Shown here: in pieces, positions 24,501 to 35,900 of the stretch
Layout: each line of letters starts with the position of its first letter
Numbering within the stretch: the first letter of the stretch is position 1
Source: Acanthococcus lagerstroemiae
Lineage: Eukaryota > Arthropoda > Insecta > Hemiptera > Eriococcidae
Direction: 5' to 3'
Assembly: GCA_031841125.1 (NCBI GenBank)
Contig: CM063114.1
Span: 43,669,574-43,733,573, forward strand
DNA: 64,000 nt
Notes under the pieces: generated by a model
The model's database searches: none
Seen by the model: only the letters and a program-made list of their open reading frames with translations
Told to the model about the DNA's origin: nothing
Program-made: the position numbers and the translations under genes

Positions 24501-24503
24501 TTT

Positions 24504-24761
24504 GGATGCTGTTCAACAAAAGGGAACCAACTAACGTTTGTAAACAAAATGAGTTGTTACGTTATTAGTATTGTTGGAAGGAGCCTAAAAAGTAGAATTT
24601 TTAAAAATTGGGCCCTCTATTCAAAAATATGTGCTCACGTTGAAAAAAGCTTATCAGTAAATGCAATGCCATATAGTTTCTATTTATGGCTCTTGAACTT
24701 CGAATCACGTGTTCTCAAAAAGAGGATTTTGCTAGTTGGTTCCCTTTTGCTGAACAGCGTC
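24504..24761. mobile_element. MITE of the GGACGCTGTT family, copy 1
   Basis: Ends GGATGCTGTTCAACAAAAGG at 24504 and, inverted, up to 24761 (GCTGAACAGCGTC). The arms continue GAACCAACTA / TAGTTGGTTC. Internal sequence is shared with copies at 30985-31232 and 45291-45539. Non-coding. Confidence 0.8.
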
Positions 24762-24791
24762 TATTTTGAAATCTCTACTGATAATTATTTG

Positions 24792-25380
24792 TAGGGATTC
24801 CAAAAATATGCTTTTGCATGTTTTTTTCTGTTGAAGTAGACAGGGAATATCCATGTTACTTTTGTGATTCATAGAATTTCAAGAAGAACGAGCCACACTT
24901 GATCGAGCATATTTTGGGTGTAAAAGCATGTTTTAGCATATGTTCTGCTTTTTTTGGAGCATATTCAAGAATATTTGGTCGATTTTTGCGGAATATTTTC
25001 CATTTTTCTCAATATTGCACTATTTTTATCTTCTAAGAAAGTAAAACTGCCACAACTGCAACTTTTTTGTAAACTAAAAAATTTTTTCCTCGAAGTTTTC
25101 CGCCTATGTAGAACTCTGCTATATGTATCTAGTAAGTGTTCGCCTATAAAAAAGGACTTCTTGCACGATAACATTAGGACCTTTTTATTTTGTATATCTG
25201 TCATCTCTCGATTTTCCTTTCAAAATGATACCCACATTGACCCCTAATTATCACTTTAATCGGGAATATTTTGGCATATTTCAGGATTTTTAGGGAATAT
25301 TTTAGCATATTTGACGAGAATAATAGCATATTATAAGCGCATATTTGACCCATTTTCAGTGCATATTTTTGGAATCCCTG
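24792..25380. mobile_element. hAT-type MITE, 589 bases, perfect 8-bp duplication
   Basis: Target duplication ATTATTTG at 24784-24791 and 25381-25388. Inverted ends AGGGATTCCAAAAATATGC at 24793 and its complement up to 25379. The interior is AT-rich, non-coding, and repeats the word GCATATTT many times in both orientations, probably as transposase-binding motifs. A second copy in the opposite orientation is at about 38100-38605. Confidence 0.92.
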
Positions 25381-25539
25381 ATTATTTGTTTTTTGTTTCA
25401 TTTCTTCTGAATTTTTTTTATTTTGGTTTTTACAGTAGGTTTTGCATCCGCAGTTAGATAAAAACCTAAAACGGTCTTTAACATAATTTTGTAAAGGTTC
25501 TTTTTCTTGGGCTTAAGATCAGCGGTCTTCTATACAGAG

Positions 25540-25712
25540 TAGGGCTCTATAGTTTCACCTGGGTATACTAAGCCGCCATTTTGGTTCATACTGCGCCCGT
25601 GGATGCCGAATCCGACTATGCGGAGCGTAACGCGTAGTCAATTCGGCATCGACGGGCGCAGTACGAACCAAAATGGTGGCTTAGTATACCCAGGTGAAAC
25701 TATAGAGCCCTA
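25540..25712. mobile_element. Palindromic MITE, family F1, copy 2
   Basis: Hairpin with ends TAGGGCTCTATAGTTTCACC at 25540 and the complement up to 25712, flanked by TACAGAG on both sides (25533-25539 and 25713-25719). The centre has TGCCGAATCCGACTATGCGG and AATTCGGCATCGACGGGC, the F1 core. Inner arms are CCGCCATTTTGGTTC and its complement. Confidence 0.87.
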
Positions 25713-25829
25713 TACAGAGGAGCAGTTACGAAAACATTCTGCTGCACCACTGCGTTCTGTGATTGATAGTTTGTTGCTCATTGCTGGGCACAAACAAAGT
25801 CAACAAAATTCAATCTAGAACTTGTCTCG

Positions 25830-26138
25830 TGTCTTCGACTCTCCGAAGTCTGAAATATTTCCATTTCAATTCTAATGCCCGTAAATTAATTGCTTCTAAT
25901 TTTCTGTTTGGTGTGCCAGGGCGATAAATTTTAGAAAATATATTGTGTTTCATAATTATTCTTACATACTGCTTTGCAAATCTACAGTAAGTTTTCTACT
26001 TCACGATATCTTCAGTTTTGTATCAAAGAACGTCCTACCATCAGTAGTAACAACTTGACAACGTGTTTTCATACTTGTTAAACTTTGGGTAATTGTATAA
26101 GGAGTGTCTTCAAGCTTAATTTTGTTTATTATTCGCAG
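25830..26138 (+). other. Upstream of ubiquitin-L40; 5'-UTR intron acceptor at its end
   Basis: No gene seen. The stretch ends in TTTATTATTCGCAG (26125-26138), a good acceptor two bases before the ATG of the ubiquitin-L40 locus, so the 5' untranslated region is spliced. The upstream exon was not located. Confidence 0.45.
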
Positions 26139-26140
26139 GT

Positions 26141-26601
26141 ATGCAGATATTCGTGGTAAGAAGATATGCTACGCAAGTCATCTGTTTTAGGAACATAAGA
26201 TACTTCGATTGCTAATAAAAAAAATGTCATTCGCCGATCAGTTCAAGCTTGAGAGGTGATTCTCAAGTGTAGCTTTGTTTCCTTTCGAATTCGAGAATGA
26301 ATTCTACAGCTTGGTGAAGATATTCCGAGCATTGAAAATTTCTCCGTTCATTTGTATACTCCTGCCCTTACTATGTTTTAAATATTATTTGTATATTTCA
26401 ACAGAATCGACGTTACATTTGGTGTTGAGATTGAGAGGCGGAGTGATAGAGCCGACTCTCAAAGACCTCGCGCAGAAATATAATTGTAACAAACGAATTT
26501 GTCGTAAATGTTACGCTCGACTTCACCCGAGGGCGACTAACTGTAGAAAGAAGAAATGCGGACACACCAATAATTTGCGCGAGAAAAAGAAACTTAAGTA
26601 G
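26141..26601 (+). pseudogene. RpL40: Ubiquitin-60S ribosomal protein L40 fusion gene, central ubiquitin exon missing
   Basis: The fusion makes ubiquitin plus ribosomal protein L40, which sits in the 60S subunit. Exon 1 codes MQIFV (26141-26155) followed by GTAAG. The last exon begins after TTTCAACAG at 26405 and codes [13 protein letters not shown], the ubiquitin C-terminus, then 52 residues of L40 with [13 protein letters not shown] and [13 protein letters not shown], stop at 26599. The residues from Lys6 to Glu64 (about 175 bases) are not present between 26156 and 26404 in any frame. Joining the two exons directly shifts frame and stops soon. L40 is also changed at sites nearly fixed in animals (NCNKR for NCDKM, LREKK for LRPKK). 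AATAAA follows at 26651. Probably a decayed or deleted paralogue; an assembly fault is the alternative. Confidence 0.85.
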
Positions 26602-26650
26602 GTAAACGTTGTATATGTGATCGCTTTACATCGTTTAAGTAAAAACCTGT

Positions 26651-26656
26651 AATAAA
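26651..26656 (+). terminator. Polyadenylation signal of the L40 locus
   Basis: AATAAA 50 bases after the L40 stop codon. Confidence 0.6.
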
Positions 26657-26959
26657 AATTAAACATTGTTTCTTCATGACATTATTTCCGTGTGTAGTGT
26701 AACTTGTGAATTGGATAATTTGGCTTGTTTGATCGCAGAGAAAATGACGAATTCGTAAAATTACGAAATCGTTCAGCTAGGAACTAGTCCTTACATACCA
26801 CTGTTGAGGTGAATTAATTTACGTTTTGGTTCGAATTAAATTCATTTTGGTTACGTGGATATTATTAAAAATCATAATTCATGAAAACACTGCCTGAAAA
26901 TTGCTGCGTAGATCTTCCTAGCATTTATCTTTCGCCGTTTTCTTGTTCTGCATGCGAGG

Positions 26960-27465
26960 CTAGTGATTTGAGGGTGAACTTGAGTTACACTTTCCCACAT
27001 TTCCTCGTACACCCCAGTCTTCCTTAATCATATCACTCGCTTTTTCACCAATCATGAGCGTCGGACCATTTGTGTTTCCTCTGACTACTCGCGGCATAAT
27101 ACCCGCATCCGCTACTCTCAGTCCGCGTACGCCATGAACACGCAGTCGGTCGTCCACTACTGCCATCTTGTCATCCTTGCGGCCCATTTTACAAGTGCCC
27201 GCATAATGGTACAGACTACCGGTGTAGTACGTGGCTATACACATGCCCAGTAGTCTCTGATCCGAATTTATGATTGCGACAGTACTCCGCGGGCACATTG
27301 AATGTGTGCACCGATATCTTGCAAGGCTTTTGTCTCCACGAGGCTGGCTCCGATTTGCATTCCTGAAACAATGTTTCTCAGTTGGATTCTGATGACAAAT
27401 GATTGATGAACAGTGGGTCTTTAATGCTTACCGGCGACAAAGGTTTCAAGGTCACGCTTTTTACC
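26960..27465 (-). pseudogene. GMC oxidoreductase relic (copy 3): end of exon 5 and exon 6
   Basis: Reads leftwards. 27430-27465 keeps the end of exon 5 (RDLETFVAG then GTAAGC). Exon 6 starts after TTTCAG at about 27362 with [18 protein letters not shown]. It is then knocked out of frame near 27300 and again near 27245 relative to the intact copy. From 27230 it reads cleanly through [20 protein letters not shown] to [20 protein letters not shown]. Both active-site residues (His in YHYAGT, Asn in NTNG) remain. Exons 1-4 are absent. It is a truncated, frameshifted relic of the array. Confidence 0.85.
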
Positions 27466-30175
27466 GCACTCTATATTCATCAATAATAAATCCTACAAAA
27501 CTACGAACTACGACAGAATCGCCATCCAGATTACCTCTTGATAACGTCTGAATACTGAACAACTTGAAGGATAAAAAAACAAAAAAACAATAGGGTCTAG
27601 CCGACCCTAAAAACGGAAAATATGCACATATTTTATGAGCTTATTCTGCTGAAGTTATGGCGAATAAATTCCCTAAAAAGTCAAGTTATGCGAAAATATT
27701 CTCATACAATATGGGTATCGTTTCACATGGAAAAATGGAAGGAAATGGATGGTAAACCTATAATAAATTGATAATTTAAGAAGATTCGTGAAAAATTTAA
27801 ACAAAAGAAAAATCTAAATTATTGAATTCAAAAACAATACCATTTATTTGAATTTATTAAACCTAAAACAGAAACATTCATTCGAAGTTGTTAAATTCAA
27901 ATAATCACAATTAGGTACCTACACATTTGAGTTAAAATTACAAGAAATGATTAAATGTTTTCTCAAGTTAAAAAACATAAAGAATCAATTTAAGAGGTGT
28001 GAGAAAAAGAAACTACAAAAGAAGAAATCTACAGAATCTTCTTTGCATCACTTTTTTCCATAGATGTGCCTACTATACTATATAATGTATATTATTTTTA
28101 AAAAGTATTTGAAAAAAGTAGCATGTTAGCCTGATAATCGTCAACTTTTGGTCACTTTTTTGGTAATTTTAGTCACTTTTTCTACTTTTTTTTTTGGAGA
28201 AAAAAAAATTTAAGTGGCCGCCCTGTTCTTAAGATGATTAACTAGAACATAAAATACATAGAACTGAAATGAAATATGTAAATGACACAGCAGAAGTAAA
28301 CGTAGTAGGTATCTATCCATATGTATACTCGCACAAGATGAATGAACATAGCTCGCATGTATGGCGTTCCTGCTTATCACACTAGCATAAAATTTAAAAA
28401 TTTGAGGCCAATATTATTTAAAATAATCGCATAAGTACATTATTTCATGTAGTCTTCTTACATTTCACTGCAATATTATACCTATTGGACCTAAGGATTG
28501 AGGTACTCAGTCAGAGAGAGAACCCTGCTGATATTATTCCTTATAATCGATATATTACTCGCTGTAGGTAAGAAAATATGTAGTATAACTGAACTTGATC
28601 TAAGTATAGGAATTTCCTGAAAAACCCGTCGGAGATATTTATCTTAATTATCTGTTTCTTTCCTAAATGTAAACCATGAAACGCAGATTTCAGTTCGAAC
28701 TTCGTATTTTCTTCATTTATCAGGTTGTTAGAATAGGGAGACTTTGCGAAGGTATTGAGGTGCTACCTTCCTCAAGACTGATTTAGCCCCCTGTAGAAAG
28801 ATGAAAATTTTATGTTGATAGGCATAATATGGCGCAAAATACTCCCATAAATGTCCACTAGTTGAACTATTTGGAGCAAAGCAAAACGTATTTATTTATT
28901 TTGCAAAATCACGAATAAATATGTTATTGACCTATGCACTACAAATTACTTTTGCCTGTAGTTTTCAAGACTTAAAATATTGAAGGGTATTTACGATTTG
29001 GAAAACTGTCCGGGACAAAACTCACAGCCCTTTTGGAAATCAGTGTCCTATCTTTATGCTTTTGATGAGTAGGTATCTCCTGGAAGCAGGGGCGGGGTCT
29101 CGGCCAGACCATTAAGCGCACATATGATTGATTTTGGAGAGGCAGAAGCGGTTCTTTCTGAATACTTCTCTTTATGTGATACTACTCACTACGTAAGTAG
29201 GAAACATGTCTATTGCTTCTAGATTTTGTTATATTTCTGAATTCTGAAATATTGACTGCAGTTCTGTATTTTTCTGATTGTTTATTGAAAATATCTCAGC
29301 CTATGCGTCTGTTTTGAAGACGAACGTGATCCTTTATCCTTTTCTCATAGTATGTGGACACATGCTACCGAGCCCTATTCTTGACACTCATGTAATTTTA
29401 AATCTCAGATAAGCTCTTGCTTTTGAATACGAATATCAGTACCTATTCATTTCTTGCATAATTTTTCACATTTGGTGGCTGGAGCTTGGAGTAGGTTTCA
29501 TACTGGGGCGCCACCAGAACTATTTTTTGGTGGGGGCTATAATTCAGAAATAAAGACATTTAGGACAAGGGGTACAATGTAGGAATTTAATATGTTGTTT
29601 AAGGGTCATTACAAGCAAATTTTCAGCAAGATCATGCTTGTTACCAAAAAAGTGTTGACATTCATTTTTATTTATCTATTTGTATCTGCTTAATTCTCTT
29701 ACACCAGGAGGAAATGAAGATTCCCTCTTCTTGAGGAGCTAAGAAATGATTTCTCTCTTTTTTTTTCTTCTTTTTTTTCCCCAAGGGAAAAGAAAACACT
29801 TAGGTTCTTAATGGATATATTTGTTCTTAAATAAAAAGTTTTAGTTATTTTACTAAGAAATAGGAGAATGATGAAACGAAATAAAATTTATTTTCCCCGT
29901 AGATCTATTTGTGGCTTTAGTGCGAAAGATAATTCACACTGCATTTATGCCTGTTTCTTCTCTTATTCCCGGTAGTGGAAAGGGAGTGGGGGGTTGAATT
30001 GAATTTGAAGCGGTAGAGGCATCTCCAGGGAAGAATACTGATGCCATTTCCCCTTACTTTTATCAGGGATTATCCGTTGTAGTCGTATTTCTCCTATATG
30101 CCTTTAGTTTTTCTATAAGCCCCCTCACCACGCCTAGGTAGCACACACAGAGGGAAATGGCTACAATATTCAATA
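27466..30175. other. Intergenic, nothing recognised
   Basis: 2.7 kb of AT-rich sequence. It has homopolymer-rich patches (28170-28210, 29755-29790) but no gene, inverted-end element or tandem array that I can support. Confidence 0.5.
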
Positions 30176-30179
30176 AAGA

Positions 30180-30600
30180 AGGAAACAGGAGGTGAAAAAA
30201 TAAAGGAGGTAAAGGAATTTAAATACATAAGTAGTCTGATAACGTGATAACACAAGATGGAAGAAATAAAATAGAAATGAAGAGTAGAATAGAACGAGTC
30301 AACAGTTTTTTTTTCCCGAAAAGGAGACATACTTATGGCAAATATAGATTTAGAAGTAAATCTGAGATTTCTTCGAACACATATTTGGATATAGCATTGA
30401 ATAGATGTGAGACCTGGACAATAAGGAACACAAGAAAGAAAAAGGATAGGTAGAAGCTTTTGAAAGTGGTGTTATCGGATAATGCTGAAAATCAAATTGA
30501 TGGAAAGGATCAGGAATGAGGAAGTATATTAAGGACAATAAGAAGAATGAGAAATTTGGAAGATAATAGAGGCGTTGTAGAAGAAAGAAGTGTAACCGCC
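30180..30600 (+). pseudogene. LINE reverse transcriptase, C-terminal fragment
   Basis: In shifting frames: EVKEFKYISSLIT, a form of the V-EFKYLGSLIT motif; NRCETWTIRNTRKK, a form of YGCETWT; then RTIRRMRNLED. These are hallmarks of the region after the RT domain in LINEs of the endonuclease-reverse transcriptase type. Frames are broken every 50-100 bases. Confidence 0.75.
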
Positions 30601-30670
30601 GTTTTAAAAATTTTTCAGGAGGACAAAAAACTGAATAAGTGTCCGTGAAAGCAGTGTATGTGAAGTTTAA

Positions 30671-30904
30671 GTGCCTGAGAGTGTTCATAGAGATGCGTGG
30701 TATATATCAGTAGTATACTTGAAACCACAAACAGCACAAAAAAAAGTAAAAAATGACTCGTCACTGGGAAAGGCATGGATGACATATATGACAGACAATG
30801 ATGGTACGAAGAGATATGATAGGAAAGGGATCAATACAATAGCCACAAACTACTATACTAAACTATACTATGACCCAAGGGAACTAAAACAGTATACAGT
30901 GTAA
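30671..30904 (+). pseudogene. LINE fragment from the endonuclease-RT linker
   Basis: A 77-codon frame contains GINTIATNYYTKLYYDP, typical of the sequence just before the RT domain. A related piece is at 63089-63289 on the other strand. It lies downstream of a C-terminal RT fragment, so the order is opposite to that of an intact element. The two are therefore different copies or rearranged. Confidence 0.6.
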
Positions 30905-30984
30905 ATTTCTTTCGCCCAAGTTGCATAGGAAGCTTTTCAGGTTCCCAAGAAAGAAGTGTAACTGCCATAATAATATGTATGTAT

Positions 30985-31232
30985 GGACGCGGTTACACAA
31001 AAACCTCCCAAGCGACTAAATCTGTTTTTTGAGAAAATGTGACATTAAAAGCCAATGAATAATGCCGGTTTATGGACATAGCGTTTACTGATAAGTTTAT
31101 TCTTTCAACGTGATTATTTTTGTATTGAGGGCCGAATTTTAAAAAATTCTACTTTTTACGCTCTTTCCAACGATACTAATAACTATTTTGTCAATGAATG
31201 ATCGCTTGGGAGGTTTTTGTTTAACAGCGTCC
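30985..31232. mobile_element. MITE of the GGACGCTGTT family, copy 2
   Basis: Ends GGACGCGGTTACACAAAAAC at 30985 and inverted GTTTTTGTTTAACAGCGTCC ending 31232, with arms CTCCCAAGCGA / TCGCTTGGGAG. Inverted relative to copies at 24504 and 45291 in its internal sequence. Confidence 0.85.
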
Positions 31233-32949
31233 ATATACGTATTTCACATTATTATATACAAAGATTTATGCATGTTTATACTATCATTTTCCTGTACATA
31301 CACTTCTGTCTTGGATCAAAATAATGTCACTTATAGTAGTTAAGATTTTTTCTCCATTGGGTGCATGGTGAACGGGGGTGAGAGTGAAAGAAAAAAACAA
31401 AAAACTAACAAAGAATGTCACTTTAATATTCTCAGTTTCTAGAGATAAAACCATAGTCCGAAGTAAAACGAGAGTGGTTCCGAACTAAAAGACCAAGGAG
31501 AATCCCTTTCCCCCACCTCGTAAAAAATGGTCTGAACCGATTTATGCCATCAACCACAAACGATAGCATAAAAACCATAGAAAGCGGAGGAAGGGAGAAG
31601 GACGAAAAATCAATCTACTCCTTTTCAAAATATGGAAGGAAAATCATTTGTAGGCCTTGTTATATTAGGAAAAATTACGACACTTGGCTGAAAAAGTCTT
31701 AAAAATTTCCCCAAGTTTTCAGTTTTTTATGCGAAAATTATTTTAAAAAACAGTCTCCGTGAGTCGAATATTTTGACTTTGTTATCCTCTTAAAAGAACA
31801 GGATTCTGCGCACGTAACAAAATATACAAAAATGAAATTTCAAAATTGAATTAAAGCTACGGTGGGGTCCATTAGGAGGAGAATGAAAACGGAAGGAAAC
31901 TACTTGCATCTACAGATCTACACTAAAATTTTCGTTCATCCTGTGGACATAATTTTTAAATAGTTCGAAATCGAATCTGTGAACAGAGAGCAGATCAAAT
32001 GAGAGCGACAACCGCCCCTAACTAAATAATTTGTCGGAGTGGGGGAGACACTGAAATAATATTATAAAGAAAAATTGGGAGGAAGTTGACTAAAAATAAT
32101 GGAAAATAACTTGAATCTTACACGAAGAAAAGCGGTCTATATCTGCCCAAAATTGACCAAAATGACCGAAAACTACTAAGTTGAACCAAAAGTGATCAAA
32201 ATCACTAACACCTTGAAAACATGTCGCAGGCGGATCTGCAACCCCGGGAGAGCATTTTCATGTCTCGATTCTAATATCGACGCGACTACAGTCTGCAGCC
32301 GTGTTGGTGTTATTGCTGCGCAACTGCAGTCGGCAGCCATGTTGTTAATAGAAATTTCCATAAATGTCAACCACGGAACTGAATTATTGTCACTCTGAGG
32401 AGCAAATCATACGGACTGGCTGTGTGTCCGGGAGAGCGTTACGTTACGGTTTTCGAGTGTGTCCTGGGGAGCGCAATGGTTTTCGCTCAAGTATACCCAT
32501 GGCTAAAAGAAAAATGAATTTCTGTGGAAATATCAACCGCTGAACTGAATTGTCACCATGAAGAGCCTTGATTTCGATTCGCACCTCTGAAGTAACGCTC
32601 AAAAAGAAACGCTTTTTCCGTTTATATGCCAAAGCTCTCGATCAACTGTTTTTTTTTCGTGATGCTCCAAAGTAACGCTCAAGAGGTCAAGAAGTAACGT
32701 TTTTTTCATTGATATGCCAAAGCAAAGATACAAAAAAAAAAGACCTCGAACAGGGGTGAAAGTTTGATTTGGTAACTACCTGTTTTCATGAGCTGTACAT
32801 TTGTACAAACCTACGACGCAACGTAACCGCATCAGGCCATCGGCATCAATTTTTTTTTCGTTTCAAAATTGATTTTGAAAAAATTTCGAAAAATTGGGGA
32901 TGCTATAGCCCCCTAGCCCTCCTCCTTGGTTGTCCCCTTGACGCTATGT
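31233..32949. other. Intergenic, 3' of GMC copy 1; nothing recognised
   Basis: No gene supported. 32200-32640 is less AT-rich and contains a GTCC-GGGAGAGCGTT-like word more than once (32240, 32430). No canonical AATAAA was found close to the GMC stop. Confidence 0.45.
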
Positions 32950-35900
32950 CTACCTTGAATTACAACAGCACTTTGTCATGTTTCCTCGTATGCCCCAGTC
33001 TTCTTTGATCATATCACTGGCCTTTTCTCCAATCATGAGTGTTGGACCGTGTAGGTTTCCCCTGACTACTCTTGGCATAATACTCGCATCCGCCACTCTC
33101 AGTCCACATACACCATGAACACGCAACCGGTCGTCCACTACGGCCATTTCGTCATCCTTGCGGCCCATTTTACAAGTGCCCGCATAATGGTACAGAGTAC
33201 CGGTGTAGTACGTGGCTATACAAGCCCAGTAGTCCTGTGATCCGAATTTATGTTGGCGACAGTACTCCGCAGGTTCATCGATTATGTATGCACCGATATC
33301 CCGCAAAGCTTTTGTCTCCACAAGGCTGGCACCAATTTGCATTCCTGCAACAAATATTTCTGAAGTCTGATGACAAACGACTGATGAACCATCAGGTTGT
33401 TGATACTTACCAGCCACAAGGGTTTTCAGGTCACGCTCTTTACTAAAAGTTCGCGCGTAGATGAGCGGTGGTGCCTCAACGGGATTCAACTCATTTAGAA
33501 GTATGAATCCTCGGCTTTCCGGATTCAGCAAAACTGGCATCACAGTGATAGTGTCGTAGAAAGTCAACAGCGGCAAGCCTATCGCAGTGGCATTGACCGG
33601 ATTACTAATCCAGTCATGTGCATAGGTACCGCTGAATATAAATTGGATATCTGGTCTGCCTTCAGTCTGTTCATACCTGCATTAAAACAAATCAAGCATT
33701 CAGTTCACTACTGAGTACACATAATTCATGTTCGAACTATGTACCCCTGTTGATTTTAGTTCTAGAATTTGTATGCCTCTCACTCTGTCTGACAAAACAC
33801 CCCACATTCTGCAATTGCTGTTGTAGATAGTGGTCCATTTCGAAATATCCTATATCTGTAAGCATCGTTCACTCTTGCCAGATAGGCCTCATTTTGTGCT
33901 GTTTTGGGTACTGCTATCTGAACTCCTAAGGTGGTCGTGTGGTCCATCAAGTTCTGTCCTACCTTAAAAGCACATAATCAATGTATTTCTTTTAATTCTT
34001 TATTTTATTTAAATTTTTTGTTCGGAGTGTAAATCATGGCTTACCCCTTTCAGAGGATGCTTTATTTCAATATTCCTTTCGCGTAAATGCTCCGCAGGTC
34101 CTATTCCAGACAGCATTAGTATCTTCGGCGAGTTGATTGCACCAGCAGACAGGATCACCTCTTTCTTGACTCTAACCACTTTCAGTTTATTTTTGTGCAT
34201 GAATTCTACACCGTAGGCAGTCTGCTTATTATCTTTATTCGACTGGAGCAATACTCTAGTCACATACGCCTCAGTCAGGATCTTAAGATTCGTGCGCTCC
34301 TGGCGAATAGGTCGGATATAGGCTCCGTTTGCGCTGAGACGTTCGCCATTGCGCGAATAGCTCTGAATATGCATGACTCCGAGTTGCTGTTCCGCATTTA
34401 CGTCTCTCTCTTCTAAGCCTTTCTCGCGCCACGCTTTGATCAGATGAGGCACATTTGGATCAGTGTATGGAAATCGTTCGACTGTCTGGTATCCTCCTCT
34501 ACCATGGTACTCTGGATTCTTGTTATAAACATCTGGATCTCGGTTATCTTCCCACTTGATAAAGTATTTCAAAACGTCATTGTACCCCCAGCCTAAAATG
34601 AAGTCAGCTTTAGAAATTTGAAGTTATATGAAAACGAACTCATACTGAGGGGTCACATACCCTTGTTGCCCATTTCTTCCCATTCTTCGTAATCCTGCTT
34701 ATTACCGCGAATGTAGATCATGTAATTGATGGTCGAGCTGCCACCCATGACCTTGCCACGTGACCAAAGGCACCGGCCCCCTGGTGCTGCTTTGCAACTG
34801 CGGTTGTCGGGCACTGTGAAATAATTCCAATCGATATTGCTACTTTGCAAAAAGTGAGGAAGTGAAGGTACATCAGCTATCATAGGTTCTTCAATGCCCG
34901 CTTCAAGCAGCAAAACCTGTCAAATAACATTATTTTCACTTCCTCTTTTGAGATACTAAAATTTTCTGAAGTTAATTTATTGGTAGGCACAAAAATCCCC
35001 CATATTTTTGTTTTATTGTGAAGTAAAATCGAGGTAGGACAAGCAGGCATTTTCAAGGGTGAAATGATTTCCCTTTCTGGTTGGCCGAGTGGATAGCACG
35101 GTAATTTTGGATTCCGGAGGTCCCGGGTTCGAGCTTACGTAGCCATTCAGCAAGACGAGAAGGGGGCTGAGACCGCCTTAACAGCCTCTCCGACGTCTCT
35201 GAAGTAATTCTCGAAAGGGCGGTTTCCAGGGCTCAGGTTTAGAGTAAAATTAAAAAAGCGAGGGGGTTGAAACGTGCCCTCAACATTGAACTCTTAATGG
35301 AGAACATACCGAAATCGGGGTATTTGGAGTCACCGAGTTGGTCGGGCCCCAAATTTGACGTTCCCCTCTTCTACACGTCCAGTTTGACTTTATTGAAAAA
35401 ATGTAGCAAGTTATCCGAACGAGATTTTTTTTTTGGTAATGGGTTTGAAGGTCTGCTAGATTTTTGCTCCCACCCCGATTTGAATGCCAAAATGCGAATC
35501 GGACACCTGTCAGTGAGGTAGAATGTTTCTCGTTCGTAAGTTTAATGTTTGGAGCGCATGGCGATGCAGACATGCCAAAGTGGCTCCCCAGACACCACAA
35601 CCCTGGCCTCGGAATTTACCTTTTCAAGGATCATTCGTAAATTTAGCCTTACTTCAATAAAAAGTCCACGTTCTTTTCATTTAAAAAATGAAAGGGTGAG
35701 TTTCCCCTCGTTTCACAGAAAAAGGGGATGAAGCTCTTTCACAGAGAAAGGGGAAAAGGAAACATGTAGTACAGGTCCGTAACTAACTGCTTGTGTGTGA
35801 CAGGGCATTTGATATTTCTACCAGGGTATGAGGATACGACGAAACTTCATTCACTAAAACGTCTTTTTTTTTTAATTTTTATTTTTTGGAAAATGCTAGC

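Noticed and set aside
26275..26404. Protein start at 26275 fused to the L40 exon
   Set aside because: This is read-through of intron sequence; the acceptor at 26404 and homology define the exon start.
35076..35150. Functional tRNA-Ser or tRNA-Leu gene
   Set aside because: Good internal boxes but no acceptor stem; downstream sequence is SINE-like.
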